64,000 bases of DNA from Bacillota bacterium (GTDB lineage Bacteria; Bacillota; Clostridia; Acetivibrionales; DSM-1351), in the NCBI GenBank assembly GCA_023460955.1, contig JAEWOH010000040.1, positions 1 to 64,000 on the forward strand, read 5' to 3'. Below are positions 46,052 to 55,601 of the stretch, piece after piece. The first letter of the stretch is position 1, and the number at the start of each line of letters is the position of its first letter. The notes beneath the pieces are model-generated. The model saw only the letters and a program-made list of their open reading frames with translations, did not search any database and had not been told where the DNA came from. Made by a program: the position numbers and the translations under genes.

Positions 46052-47668
46052 TTACGACCACATTTCTTTCCTTAAAGCCTGGATATCTTCATTCTCAAGA
46101 TATTCGTCATAAGACATTTGTCTGTCTATGATTCCCTTTGGAGTCAACTCAATTATTCTGTTTGCTATTGTCTGCACAAACTCATGGTCATGTGATGAGA
46201 ACAGCAAAGTTCCTTTATAGTTGATTAGTCCATTATTAAGTGCGGTTATGGATTCCAAATCAAGATGGTTTGTTGGTTCGTCCAGTATAAGCACATTTGC
46301 TCCTGAAAGCATCATTTTGGCAAGCATACAGCGTACCTTCTCTCCTCCTGAGAGTACAGAAGCCTTTTTAAGTGCTTCTTCTCCTGAGAATAACATTCTT
46401 CCAAGCCAGCCTCTGAGGAAGGTTTCTGTCTGATCCTTTGAATACTGTCTTAACCAGTCAACAAGGTTAAAATCGATACCATCAAAATATTCCGAATTAT
46501 CCCTTGGGAAATAAGCCTGAGAAGTGGTTACACCCCATTTAAAGTCACCGCTGTCAGGTTCCACTTCGCCCATAAGAATTTTAAACAATGCTGTTTTTGC
46601 ATTTCCGTAGGTTCCCACAAAAGCAATCTTATCGCCTTTGTTAACAATAATATTAGCGTCCTTTAATAACTGCTCGCCTTCTATTTCCTTCGAAACTCCA
46701 TTGATCATCAGAAGATCATTTCCGGCTTCTCTGTCAGGTTTAAAATCCACAAAAGGATATTTTCTTGAAGACGGTCTGATGTCCTCCAAGGTCAATTTAT
46801 CCAACAACTTCTTACGGGAGGTTGCCTGCTTGGATTTGGAGGCGTTGGCACTAAACCTCTGAATAAATTCCTGAAGCTCCTTGATTCGGGCTTCTGTTTT
46901 CTTGTTTGCATCCTTCATCTGCTGAAGTGCCAGCTGACTTGACTGATACCAGAAGTCATAGTTACCCATATAAAGCTGAATCTTACCAAAATCAATATCT
47001 GCAATATGAGTACATACCTGGTTTAAAAAGTGTCTGTCATGGGATACAACAATAACTATGTTTTCAAAGTTGGCAAGGAAATTTTCCAGCCAGGTTATTG
47101 AAGCAATATCCAAGTGGTTTGTAGGTTCGTCCATGAGGAGAATATCAGGATTACCAAATAGCGCCTGGGCAAGTAAAACTCTTATTTTCTCATTACCGTC
47201 CAGGTCTTTCATCAGCTTATAATGGTATTCTTCTCCGATGTTTAAGCCATTGAGCAGTGTAGCAGCATCTGATTCTGCCTCCCACCCGTTCATCTCTGCA
47301 AACTCTGCTTCAAGTTCAGATAGTTTCATTCCCTCTTCTTCTGTGAAATCAGATTTTGCATAAAGCTTTTCCTTCTCTTCCATTATTTCTACAAGTCTTT
47401 TATGACCCATAATAACAGTTTTAAGGACCTCGAACTCATCATATTCGTAATGGTTCTGTTTGAGAACTGCAAGTCTTTCTCCCGTCGTAATACTTACGTC
47501 ACCCTTATTGGGCTCGATTTCACCGGACAGAATTTTCAGAAAGGTTGATTTGCCTGAACCGTTAGCGCCTATTAAGCCGTAACAATTGCCCTTTGTGAAT
47601 TTAATATTAACATTTTCGAATAAAGCTCTTCCCCCATATCTAAGGGAAACACCGTTTGCACTAATCAT
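46052..47668 (-). CDS. ABC-F family ATP-binding protein
   Basis: A 538-residue soluble twin-ATPase of the ABC-F group, which acts on the ribosome rather than in transport. Both halves have Walker A (GANGSGKST and GTYGNAKT), signature and Walker B sequences (DEPTNHLD twice), with an interdomain linker around residues 240-310 rich in lysine (ASKSKQATSRKKLLDKL) that reaches the tRNA site. The second Walker A (GTYGNAKTALF) lacks the usual GxxGxGK(S/T) spacing residues, which is notable. It is closest in layout to YbiT-type proteins; whether it gives antibiotic protection is unknown. Confidence 0.9.
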   Translation of the reverse strand: MISANGVSLRYGGRALFENVNIKFTKGNCYGLIGANGSGKSTFLKILSGEIEPNKGDVSITTGERLAVLKQNHYEYDEFEVLKTVIMGHKRLVEIMEEKEKLYAKSDFTEEEGMKLSELEAEFAEMNGWEAESDAATLLNGLNIGEEYHYKLMKDLDGNEKIRVLLAQALFGNPDILLMDEPTNHLDIASITWLENFLANFENIVIVVSHDRHFLNQVCTHIADIDFGKIQLYMGNYDFWYQSSQLALQQMKDANKKTEARIKELQEFIQRFSANASKSKQATSRKKLLDKLTLEDIRPSSRKYPFVDFKPDREAGNDLLMINGVSKEIEGEQLLKDANIIVNKGDKIAFVGTYGNAKTALFKILMGEVEPDSGDFKWGVTTSQAYFPRDNSEYFDGIDFNLVDWLRQYSKDQTETFLRGWLGRMLFSGEEALKKASVLSGGEKVRCMLAKMMLSGANVLILDEPTNHLDLESITALNNGLINYKGTLLFSSHDHEFVQTIANRIIELTPKGIIDRQMSYDEYLENEDIQALRKEMWS

Positions 47669-47728
47669 TTTTTCTTTTTCGGACTGGTTTAGTCATTTAC
47701 CAGTCATTTACCTCCATATATATAATAT

Positions 47729-49087
47729 TTAAATTGAAATATTAGCCCACTTTCCTCGCTTGAATCTTACAAGATACATAAAAGATCTTATTGAAAAATC
47801 ACAAACCAGGGCAATCCATGCAGCAGTTATTCCTGTATTAAATTTTAGTCCTAAAATAAACGTTAAAAATACTCTAAAGCACCATATTCCCACAAAACTT
47901 GTTATCATAACGTAAATTATGTCCCCCGCTCCTCTAAGAGCATTTGAAACAACCGTCACAATTGATACAAAGGGTTGTGAAAAGCTGAAAATTCTAATTG
48001 CACCAGTACCTATGGCTATAATTGAAGGATCCTTAGTGTAAATCCTTATCAGGCTACCAGCAAAAATAAACAATAGACTCGATAGTACTACAGTTATTAC
48101 CAGGCATATTTTTATTGTCTTCCAGCCTGCCTTTTTTGCCAAATCAATTCTTTTTGCACCCAAACTCTGCCCTACCATTGTCGTAGCAGATAGACCGAAC
48201 CCAAATATCGGAACAAAGCATATTGAATTTATTGACATTACAATCTGATAAACTGTTGACGCATTTGTGCCCATTTGCGATATAACAACCTGCAGAAGTA
48301 GGAAACCTCCCTGCATGATAAGCTGCTCCATTGAAGCAGGAATGCCCACGTGCAGGATTCTTTTCAGCAGTTCAAAATCAAAACTCCATTTACCTTTCAG
48401 ACTAAAAGAAAGAGGCATATTTTTGTTGAGTACTACAAAAAGGCTCAGAAGTCCTCCTACACCCCTTGAAATACATACCGCTATTGCGGCACCTGTTATA
48501 CCTTTCTTTTCAATTGTCAAATCGCCAATACTAACCCCATATATTAAAACATAACTCAGAACAATGTTCAATATATTTACCACATTCGCAATAAACATCG
48601 GAGTTTTGGTATCCCCTGAACCTCTCAATGAGCCGCTTACTATAATATTCAGGAACATTAAGGGCAATGTTATCAGGGTAATTTTGAAATAGCCCGTGGC
48701 CATTGATATAACATTATTTTCAGCTCCATTAAAAAAAGTTGATATAACAGGTCTTGCTGTTATAATCAATAACCCTGCAAGTAATGCAGCAGCCCCAAAG
48801 CCTATGATAACACATTCCTTTATGGCTGCCTTTACTTTACTAATATTACCCTCACCAATAAGTCTGGCAATTATTACTGTACAGCCCGTAGATAATGCAA
48901 CAAAAAAAACCTGAATAAAGCCAAATAGTGAATTAATAAAGCCTACGGCAGTTACCGCCTCATTACTAAGGTGACCCACAAATGCCAGCGAAACAACTCC
49001 GACAATCATAATTAGTAGCTGTTCCAAAACAGCTGGAACAGCTACCTTAAATATACTTCCGGTTATATTATTTTCGTCTACTATCAT
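47729..49087 (-). CDS. MATE family efflux transporter
   Basis: A 452-residue protein with twelve membrane helices and the two repeated halves of MATE sodium- or proton-driven exporters (AVTAVGFINSLFGFIQVFFVALSTGCTVIIARLIGEGN and GFGLSATTMVGQSLGAKR). Substrate unknown, commonly cationic drugs. It starts one base after rsfS and is probably cotranscribed with nadD-yqeK-LytR_C-rsfS, an odd passenger for a ribosome/NAD cluster. Confidence 0.93.
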   Translation of the reverse strand: MIVDENNITGSIFKVAVPAVLEQLLIMIVGVVSLAFVGHLSNEAVTAVGFINSLFGFIQVFFVALSTGCTVIIARLIGEGNISKVKAAIKECVIIGFGAAALLAGLLIITARPVISTFFNGAENNVISMATGYFKITLITLPLMFLNIIVSGSLRGSGDTKTPMFIANVVNILNIVLSYVLIYGVSIGDLTIEKKGITGAAIAVCISRGVGGLLSLFVVLNKNMPLSFSLKGKWSFDFELLKRILHVGIPASMEQLIMQGGFLLLQVVISQMGTNASTVYQIVMSINSICFVPIFGFGLSATTMVGQSLGAKRIDLAKKAGWKTIKICLVITVVLSSLLFIFAGSLIRIYTKDPSIIAIGTGAIRIFSFSQPFVSIVTVVSNALRGAGDIIYVMITSFVGIWCFRVFLTFILGLKFNTGITAAWIALVCDFSIRSFMYLVRFKRGKWANISI

Positions 49088-49088
49088 T

Positions 49089-49439
49089 TTATCTTATATT
49101 AGTCATTACTCCATCCGACCAAAGCCTTTCTAAATTATAGAAACCACGGTCTTCCTGATGGAAAACATGAACAACCACGTCAGCATAATCCAGCAAAATC
49201 CATCTTGCAGTTTCATAGCCTTCCTTATGATAAGCCTGTAGTCCAATTTCACCCAGTTTAAATTCCACTTCGTCGGCTATTGATTTTATGTGAGTTGTTG
49301 AGGTTCCGCTGCAAATTACAAAATAGTCTGCAATCTCTGTTATATTTTCGATATTAATTATACTTATATCCCTAGCTTTTTTTTCTTCCATTAAAGCTAC
49401 AATCTTTTCTACTAATTTTTTTGATTCCAATATATGCAC
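49089..49439 (-). CDS. rsfS: Ribosomal silencing factor RsfS
   Basis: Binds L14 and blocks 30S-50S joining during starvation. The 116-residue protein has the family core DISIINIENITEIADYFVICSGTSTTHIKSIADEVE and HQEDRGFYNLERLW. No ATG is available: the frame opens with GTG (as listed), but a TTG three codons later is better spaced from GAGGT and gives MESKKLVEK, typical of the family. Usually beside nadD and yqeK, as here. Confidence 0.94.
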   Translation of the reverse strand: MHILESKKLVEKIVALMEEKKARDISIINIENITEIADYFVICSGTSTTHIKSIADEVEFKLGEIGLQAYHKEGYETARWILLDYADVVVHVFHQEDRGFYNLERLWSDGVMTNIR

Positions 49440-49473
49440 CTCATCCTAAGCTATATTTTTTCTTGAACGATTA

Positions 49474-49989
49474 CTACGGATTAAAATCACTTCCTAATAT
49501 TATTGTTACATCAAATCTTGATTCCGGCTGAAGTTCTTCTTTGACTACTGAAATCTTTAATGTATTTTTTATGACTTCAGTGTTAACGCCCTTCTTTCTG
49601 ATAATAATCTGTGAAGTTCCTTGTTTATCACTGTTTGTTCCGGCACTGACTGTAAAACCACGGGCTTCCAGCATTTCCCTCGTGTCTTCTGCCAAACCGC
49701 TTTTATCTGTACAATTAATAACCTCTATAACTAATTTTTTATTGTTTACCGTTGATTGGGCAGCAGTCTCTTTTGCAGGTTCCTTTGTGACAGGTTCGGT
49801 ATCAACAATAATTTTTTTTGGAGTGCTGCTCTCTGCAGCCTGCTCCTTTTGAGGCTGTTTTTTTACCTCAACAATTTCTTTGTCAAATACACCTGAGTCT
49901 CTGGTAAAATTGGCTCCTACTATAATTGATGAAAACAGCAATAAAAAAGTTCCAACTGCATAGAATGCAATTTTAATAAATTTACTCAT
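49474..49989 (-). CDS. Membrane-anchored LytR C-terminal domain protein
   Basis: A 171-residue protein with an N-terminal membrane helix (about 6-26), a Lys/Glu/Thr-rich linker, and a LytR_C domain (about 84-170; KLVIEVINCTDKSGLAEDTREMLEARGFTV), without the LytR-CpsA-Psr catalytic domain. Its position between yqeK and rsfS is conserved in clostridia, where a full LytR protein often sits. Probably a cell-envelope protein; role not known. Confidence 0.85.
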   Translation of the reverse strand: MSKFIKIAFYAVGTFLLLFSSIIVGANFTRDSGVFDKEIVEVKKQPQKEQAAESSTPKKIIVDTEPVTKEPAKETAAQSTVNNKKLVIEVINCTDKSGLAEDTREMLEARGFTVSAGTNSDKQGTSQIIIRKKGVNTEVIKNTLKISVVKEELQPESRFDVTIILGSDFNP

Positions 49990-50008
49990 GCTCTATTCTT
50001 TTATCCCC

Positions 50009-50593
50009 TTACAAATCAGTTTTATTATCAGACAGCAGCATATAAAGTGTATTTCTTGCTCCAATAGTATCGGGGTGAATTAACCCCTTCTGATCAATGA
50101 CATACTTTATAATACTGTCAAAAGCGCTCACTAAAGCCCTGTCAATATCCACATAGGCCAGTTTCCTTACGTTATCGACCTCAGAGTGTTTTCTGCCCGG
50201 CTCTATGTAATCTGCCAAAAATATAATCTTATCCAACATACTCATCCCAGATCGGCCTGTAGTATGGTATCTAATAGCCTTTAAAATAGATTCATCGCGA
50301 ACCTCATATTTTTCCCTGGCCAATATGGCACCAACTTCACCATGCATCAGAAAAACATGCCTTTTTTCTATTTCATTCAGTTCAATCACATGAATTTTGC
50401 AGTATTCAAGAGTTTCAATATCACTGAGTTCTTTTGCACAATCATGTATAAGTCCTGCCACAGCAGCTTTTTCCCTGTCCACACCATAATGTTCTGCAAG
50501 TAAAACAGCCTCTCTCATAGTATTAACCGAGTGTATATACCTTGCGGATTTTAATGACTGCTTTAATAAATAATCCATCTGCTCCAACTTCAT
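50009..50593 (-). CDS. yqeK: YqeK family HD-domain hydrolase
   Basis: HD-type phosphohydrolase; characterised YqeK enzymes cleave diadenosine tetraphosphate symmetrically. The 194 residues carry H21, the HD pair H50-D51 in GLIHDCAK, the histidine of LMHGEVGA, that of IRYHTTG, and the aspartate in FLADYIEPGR. Located between nadD and a LytR_C gene, the normal context. Confidence 0.93.
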   Translation of the reverse strand: MKLEQMDYLLKQSLKSARYIHSVNTMREAVLLAEHYGVDREKAAVAGLIHDCAKELSDIETLEYCKIHVIELNEIEKRHVFLMHGEVGAILAREKYEVRDESILKAIRYHTTGRSGMSMLDKIIFLADYIEPGRKHSEVDNVRKLAYVDIDRALVSAFDSIIKYVIDQKGLIHPDTIGARNTLYMLLSDNKTDL

Positions 50594-50648
50594 ATAATTT
50601 AACCTTTTTCCTTTATAAGCTGCATGTAGATAGTTTCAAACCTTGCCT

Positions 50649-51278
50649 TTATCTCAGGTAAAGGCCATTGTCATAAATATATTTTTCAACCTCTTCTTTA
50701 ACCAAATACTTAATAGATTTTCCTGCCCTTACCCTCTCTCTTATAAATGTGGAGGATATCTCAATCAGAGGTATTTCAAAACTACTTATTTTTGCATTAT
50801 ATGTTTGCTTAAGGTTTTTGATTTGCTCGTCATAGTCTTCCTTTTTAAAACCCGGTCTCATTAACGAAATAAAATTTGTCAAAGTAAACACTTCACCTAC
50901 ATTTCTCCAGGTAAGCAGGTCCATTACCACATCCGCACCAATAATATAGAAGAATTCCGTTCCTGAAGGATAAATCAGGCGCAATTGTTTAAGCGTATCA
51001 ACGGTATAAGTGTAACCGGATCTTTCAACTTCTATAGAAACTGCTTCAAAATTCGCGTTTGACCTTACAGCAGCTTTAACCATGTTAAGCCTGTGCATTG
51101 GTGCAGTAACATATTCATTCTTTTTATGTGGTGGCATCCCTGATGGTACAAAAAGAACCTTATCCAAATGAAACTCACTTCTCACCAATTCAGCAACAGT
51201 AAGATGCCCTGTGTGAACCGGATCAAAAGTCCCACCACATATACCGATTTTTTGACTTAATTGCCCAGTCTGACTCAT
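50649..51278 (-). CDS. nadD: Nicotinate-nucleotide adenylyltransferase
   Basis: Forms deamido-NAD from nicotinate mononucleotide and ATP. The 209-residue protein has the nucleotidyltransferase motif GGTFDPVHTGHL (residues 15-26), the FVPSGMPPHK substrate loop, and ISSTFIRERVRAGKS near the C-terminus. An AAGGAAA site precedes the ATG. First gene of a probable nadD-yqeK-LytR_C-rsfS-MATE transcript. The usual partners obgE-yhbY are 30 kb away. Confidence 0.96.
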   Translation of the reverse strand: MSQTGQLSQKIGICGGTFDPVHTGHLTVAELVRSEFHLDKVLFVPSGMPPHKKNEYVTAPMHRLNMVKAAVRSNANFEAVSIEVERSGYTYTVDTLKQLRLIYPSGTEFFYIIGADVVMDLLTWRNVGEVFTLTNFISLMRPGFKKEDYDEQIKNLKQTYNAKISSFEIPLIEISSTFIRERVRAGKSIKYLVKEEVEKYIYDNGLYLR

Positions 51279-51336
51279 TTGTATTTCCTTAATTATTAAT
51301 AGTTGACAGTGTTCATTTTTATTAAATACAAGTGAT

Positions 51337-51345
51337 ATTATAGCA
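51337..51345 (-). promoter_or_regulatory. Extended -10 promoter upstream of nadD
   Basis: Minus-strand TATGCTATAATATC contains TGCTATAAT, the same extended -10 seen at the 17.9-kb divergent promoter. About 60 bases upstream of nadD. No good -35. Confidence 0.5.
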
Positions 51346-51555
51346 TAAAAATATTAACTATCCATTAATTATTGCAAAATCTCAGTTGTAAATTTTTTGA
51401 ATATATTGCGAGATGTGGATATCGGAAGGAAACTTGCTTAAAGAAAATCTCTGTTAATGCATGTTGCCAGTATATTAATCAACTTTCGCCACTACAAAAT
51501 ATTAGTTTTTATTAGCTAGCTTATAGTGCAAATTTTTTAGAAATATATGTAGAAG

Positions 51556-51795
51556 TAATACAGTACGTGAGTACAACTATAATTAATGGGTAGTACGGTT
51601 AAAAGCAGGTGCTGAATTTCAAGGTGAAGATCAGGTAATTTAGCAGGCAAAGCGGCAGGACGCCGCTTTGAGCATAAGAGACACAGGAAGTGTCTTGTTA
51701 TGCGACTGCTGAATACCTGATATGAGCCATATGGAATTCTGCATCTGCTTTGGGTGCAAACCATTAATTATAGTTTGTACGGGAGTACTGTATTA
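51556..51795 (+). ncRNA. Large structured RNA of unrecognised class, copy B
   Basis: The compact copy. TAATACAGTAC (51556-51566) pairs perfectly with 51785-51795. A 4x4 loop GTGA/GGGA, GTAC/GTAC and the 15-bp AACTATAATTAATGG (51575-51589) with 51761-51775 follow. Next come AAGCAGGTGC (51603-51612) with 51741-51750, and GAATTTCA (51614-51621) with 51732-51739. The GGTGAAGA/TATGAGCC loop and helix 631-646/706-720 follow. A three-way junction carries CAAAGCGGC/GCCGCTTTG (loop AGGAC) and GCATAAGAGACAC/GTGTCTTGTTATGC (loop AGGAA). G-T pairs in several stems fit only the plus strand. It lies between nadD and purD with no gene inside. Confidence 0.8.
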
Positions 51796-51875
51796 AAAAT
51801 CTATAATAATAACAAACGTATAGTTATAATTGACACAACATATTTATTTAAATTATTGCGAAAGTTGATGTATTA

Positions 51876-51908
51876 ATAAAAACCCGACTGGGTTAACAGT
51901 CAGGTTTA
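51876..51908 (-). terminator. Terminator of the purine operon
   Basis: Minus-strand AAACCTGACTG pairs with CAGTCGGGTTT (one G-T) around a short loop, then TTATT. About 40 bases after the purD stop. Confidence 0.87.
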
Positions 51909-51945
51909 ATTTAAGCAAGTTTCACCCGCTATAATTTTATTTGAT

Positions 51946-53205
51946 TTACTTTCTTCCAATGTCTTTTCTGTAATGCATACCTTCAAAGTTAACTTTCTCA
52001 ATACCTGCATAAGCTTTTGCAATGGCTTTTTCCATATTCTCTTCAACTGCTGTAACGCCCAGGACTCTTCCGCCGGCTGTATAGAACTTACCGTCCTTGT
52101 AAGAGGTTCCTGCATGGAATATAATTGTGTTTTCATCTGCTTCTGCAGCTTCCAAACCGCTGATTTCAACGCCGGTAGGATACTTTCCGGGATACCCTCC
52201 CGAGGCTGCTATAACACATACAGCCGCGTTGTCGTTCCACTCAATCTTGATGTCAGCAAGCTTCTCATCAATGATGGCATTAAAGATATCTAATAAATCA
52301 GTTTTGAGCCTTGGAAGCACGACCTGAGTTTCAGGATCTCCAAAACGAGCGTTGTACTCTAGCACCTTCGGCCCATCCTTTGTGAGCATAAGGCCAAAGT
52401 ATAATATTCCTTTAAATTTGCGGCCTTCCTTATTCATTGCCTCAATAGTAGGTATGTAAATATCTTTCATGCACTGTTCGGCAAGCTTGCTGTCATATAG
52501 CTTGCTTGGTGAGAAGGTCCCCATGCCACCTGTGTTTGGCCCCTGATCGCGGTCAAATACACGCTTGTGATCCTGCGAGGAAACCATAGGTACAACTGTC
52601 TTTCCATCGGTAAACGCCAATATGGATACTTCAGGACCTTCGATGAATTCTTCAATGACTACTCTGTTTCCAGCTGCTCCGAATACTTTATCGGTCATAA
52701 TATCCTTTACGGCAGCTTTCGCTTCAGCTATGGATTGGGCGATTATAACACCTTTTCCAAGAGCAAGGCCATCAGCCTTAACCACAATAGGTGCGCTGCA
52801 GGTATCAAGGTACCTGAGAGCTTCGTCACTGGCTTCAAACACTGCATAGCCTGCTGTAGGAATGTTGTATTTCTTCATCAAATCCTTAGAAAAGGCTTTA
52901 CTGCCTTCAATTATTGCTGCGGCCTTGGCAGGTCCGAAGGCACGGATACCTGCAGTCTCAAGTGCATCCACCATTCCGGCTACCAATGGATCATCGGGAG
53001 CTACCATTACAAAATCTATTTTATGTTCCTTTGAAAAATTAACTACACCTTCAATATCTGTAGCCTTAATGGGAACACAGGTTGCCAGCTTGGATATACC
53101 ACCGTTTCCGGGGGCACAAAACAGCTCATCTATTTCAGGGTTTTGTTTGAGCTTCCATATTATAGCATGCTCTCTGCCTCCCCCTCCAACTACTAAAACT
53201 TTCAT
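51946..53205 (-). CDS. purD: Phosphoribosylamine-glycine ligase
   Basis: Second step of de novo purine synthesis: joins glycine to phosphoribosylamine with ATP. The 419 residues start MKVLVVGGGGREHAIIWKL five bases after GGAGGT; the frame runs five codons upstream without support. ATP-grasp motifs include VVKADGLALGKGV and EFIEGPEVSILAFTDG, and the C-terminal AGTSYKDGKFYTAGGRVLGV is typical. Last gene of purEFMNHD. Confidence 0.97.
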   Translation of the reverse strand: MKVLVVGGGGREHAIIWKLKQNPEIDELFCAPGNGGISKLATCVPIKATDIEGVVNFSKEHKIDFVMVAPDDPLVAGMVDALETAGIRAFGPAKAAAIIEGSKAFSKDLMKKYNIPTAGYAVFEASDEALRYLDTCSAPIVVKADGLALGKGVIIAQSIAEAKAAVKDIMTDKVFGAAGNRVVIEEFIEGPEVSILAFTDGKTVVPMVSSQDHKRVFDRDQGPNTGGMGTFSPSKLYDSKLAEQCMKDIYIPTIEAMNKEGRKFKGILYFGLMLTKDGPKVLEYNARFGDPETQVVLPRLKTDLLDIFNAIIDEKLADIKIEWNDNAAVCVIAASGGYPGKYPTGVEISGLEAAEADENTIIFHAGTSYKDGKFYTAGGRVLGVTAVEENMEKAIAKAYAGIEKVNFEGMHYRKDIGRK

Positions 53206-53278
53206 AAAGTACCTCCACAAGAGACTTTTAATTTATATCAGACAAACTTTGGAGGCTCATAAGAGCCTCCCAGTTATT

Positions 53279-54823
53279 TTAGTGCTTGAAATGTCTCATT
53301 CCTGTGAACACCATAGCTATTCCATGCTTGTTGCAGGCGTCAATTGACTTCTGGTCGTTCACCGAGCCGCCCGGCTGTATAATTGCCCTGATTCCTGCTG
53401 CCGCAGCTGTTTCAACACAATCTTCAAAAGGAAAGAATGCATCCGAAGCCATAACTGAACCCTGAGATCTTTCTCCTGCATAGTCAATAGCTATTCTTGT
53501 AGCTACGATCCTGTTAGTTTGACCTGGTCCTACACCAATTGTCTGACTACCTTTAGCTAGAGCTATTGCATTTGATTTTGTATGCTTAACAACCTTCATT
53601 GCAAATACTAAATCCTTCATTTGCTCTTCTGTAGGTTTTACATCTGTAACACACTTGAGGTCTTCCTCATTAAACAGCCTACTGTTATGCTTTTGAACAA
53701 GAAGCCCTCCAACAACCTTCTTCATCTCAAGAGTGTCTGAAGGCACTTTTTCTTCAATTCCTTCGAGCTTTAAAAGTCTGATGTTCTTCTTTTGAGAAAG
53801 TATTGCAAAAGCTTCATCAGAGAAGGCAGGAGCAACAACTATTTCAACAAATATCTTGTTTATTTCTTCAGCGGTTTTTGCATCAATTTCTCTGTTAGCT
53901 GCAATGATTCCACCGAAAATAGAAACAGGGTCTGATTCATAGGCTCTCAGGTATGCTTCATGTATAGTTGCCGCACTGCCTACACCGCATGGGTTCGTAT
54001 GCTTAACAGCGACTACTGTCGGTTCATCAAATTCTTTTACCAGCTCGATTGCACCGTTTGTATCATTTATATTATTATAGGATAATTCCTTACCGTGGAG
54101 CTGTACTGCGCTTGGCAGAACGCCTCTGTTTGCTCCGACTTCCTTATAGAAAACTGCCTTTTGGTGAGGATTCTCACCATACCGCATATCTTGAACCTTT
54201 TCGAAGGTAAGTGACAGAGTTTCAGGAAAATCAATATCTCCGAGAGTATCTCTAAGGTATTTTGCAATTAAGGTATCATAGTGACTTGTGTGTTCAAAAA
54301 CCTTGTAAGCAAGTCTAAATTTTGTCTTTACACTTACATCACCGGTTTCATCTAATTCGGAAAGTACTTTTTGATAGTCAGAAGGATCTACTACAACAGC
54401 AACATCCTGATAGTTTTTTGCAGCCGCTCTGAGCATTGTCGGACCACCGATATCAATATTTTCTATGGCCTCCTCCAGCTCAACATTACCCTTGAGAATA
54501 GTCTGCTTAAAGGGGTAAAGATTAATAACAACTATATCTATAGTCTCTACTCCAAGCTCTTTGATTTGCTTCATGTGCTCCTCATTGCTTCTTATAGCAA
54601 GCAGTCCGGCATGAACCTTTGGATGAAGTGTTTTTACTCTTCCGTCCAGACATTCAGGAAAACCAGTAACATCCGATATGTTGATAACCTTTAATCCGGC
54701 GTCAGATAATGTTTTGTAAGTTCCACCGGTGGAGATTATCTCCACACCCTTTGCTGCCAATGCAGAAGCAAATTCCACAATACCTGTCTTATCTGATACG
54801 CTGATTAATGCACGCTTAATCAT
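53279..54823 (-). CDS. purH: Bifunctional AICAR transformylase / IMP cyclohydrolase
   Basis: Catalyses the last two purine steps to IMP. The 514-residue protein has the N-terminal cyclohydrolase ([35 protein letters not shown]) and the C-terminal AICAR formyltransferase ([43 protein letters not shown]). The ATG lies eight bases after GGAGG; a TTG upstream overlaps that site. Confidence 0.97.
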   Translation of the reverse strand: MIKRALISVSDKTGIVEFASALAAKGVEIISTGGTYKTLSDAGLKVINISDVTGFPECLDGRVKTLHPKVHAGLLAIRSNEEHMKQIKELGVETIDIVVINLYPFKQTILKGNVELEEAIENIDIGGPTMLRAAAKNYQDVAVVVDPSDYQKVLSELDETGDVSVKTKFRLAYKVFEHTSHYDTLIAKYLRDTLGDIDFPETLSLTFEKVQDMRYGENPHQKAVFYKEVGANRGVLPSAVQLHGKELSYNNINDTNGAIELVKEFDEPTVVAVKHTNPCGVGSAATIHEAYLRAYESDPVSIFGGIIAANREIDAKTAEEINKIFVEIVVAPAFSDEAFAILSQKKNIRLLKLEGIEEKVPSDTLEMKKVVGGLLVQKHNSRLFNEEDLKCVTDVKPTEEQMKDLVFAMKVVKHTKSNAIALAKGSQTIGVGPGQTNRIVATRIAIDYAGERSQGSVMASDAFFPFEDCVETAAAAGIRAIIQPGGSVNDQKSIDACNKHGIAMVFTGMRHFKH

Positions 54824-54900
54824 AAAACTATCCTCCAATCAATATATAAAAAATTAAAATTAACTCACAAAATTAAGATTACATTTTACAGGTCTAACCT

Positions 54901-55533
54901 TTACTGAGGCTGAATTATCTTTACTTTCTTTCCCTCAATAACAAGGCGATTTTCTGCATAGAGTTTTATTGCCTCCGGCAGAATCTCCCATTCCGCCTGT
55001 TCCATTACTCTTTTTTGAAGTGTTTCAGGAGTATCATCTTCTTCAACTTCAACTGCTTTTTGTAGAATAATCGGGCCGGCATCAGTCTCAAGCTCAACAA
55101 AATGTACTGTGGCTCCAGTGACCTTAACTCCACTGTCGAGAACACTACGGTGCGGAATTATACCATAAAAACCCTTTCCACAAAATGCAGGAATCAAGGA
55201 CGGGTGAATATTGATTACTCTGTTTGCATAAGCTCTGTTGAAGCTATCTCCTAATATAGACAAAAAACCCGCCATTACTACCAGGTCAACCCTATACTCT
55301 TTGAAGTGAGCTATAAGTGCTTCGTCGTACTGGTCAATATTCTCAAACGCCTTTCTTGAGATAACAGTTCCGTTAATTCCATGCTTTTTTGCCCTTTCCA
55401 GTGCAAAAACTTCAGGCTTGCTGGATACAACTGTCACTATTTCAGCTTGTTTAATGTAACCGCTGTCTATTTTATCAATAATGGCTTGGAGATTAGAACC
55501 TCCTCCAGATACCAAAACACCAATTCTAAGCAT
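54901..55533 (-). CDS. purN: Phosphoribosylglycinamide formyltransferase
   Basis: Transfers formyl from 10-formyl-tetrahydrofolate to GAR, third step of purine synthesis. The 210 residues have GVLVSGGGSNLQAIID for substrate binding, the catalytic asparagine-histidine stretch VINIHPSLIPAF and the aspartate in ETDAGPIILQKAVEV. Between purM and purH with short spacers. Confidence 0.97.
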   Translation of the reverse strand: MLRIGVLVSGGGSNLQAIIDKIDSGYIKQAEIVTVVSSKPEVFALERAKKHGINGTVISRKAFENIDQYDEALIAHFKEYRVDLVVMAGFLSILGDSFNRAYANRVINIHPSLIPAFCGKGFYGIIPHRSVLDSGVKVTGATVHFVELETDAGPIILQKAVEVEEDDTPETLQKRVMEQAEWEILPEAIKLYAENRLVIEGKKVKIIQPQ

Positions 55534-55601
55534 TTATGCCTCCAAAACACAATCTAATAGTATGATTGTTTTGTAATTATAACAATTCAAGACAAATAAG
55601 C

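Noticed and set aside
51571..51760. Group II intron domain V, suggested by GAGCC and GTACGGTT
   Set aside because: The strings are not arranged as a domain V hairpin, and there is no reverse transcriptase or intron boundary.
52467..53034. Overlapping ORFs within purD
   Set aside because: purD coding is continuous and conserved on the minus strand; the others are shadows.
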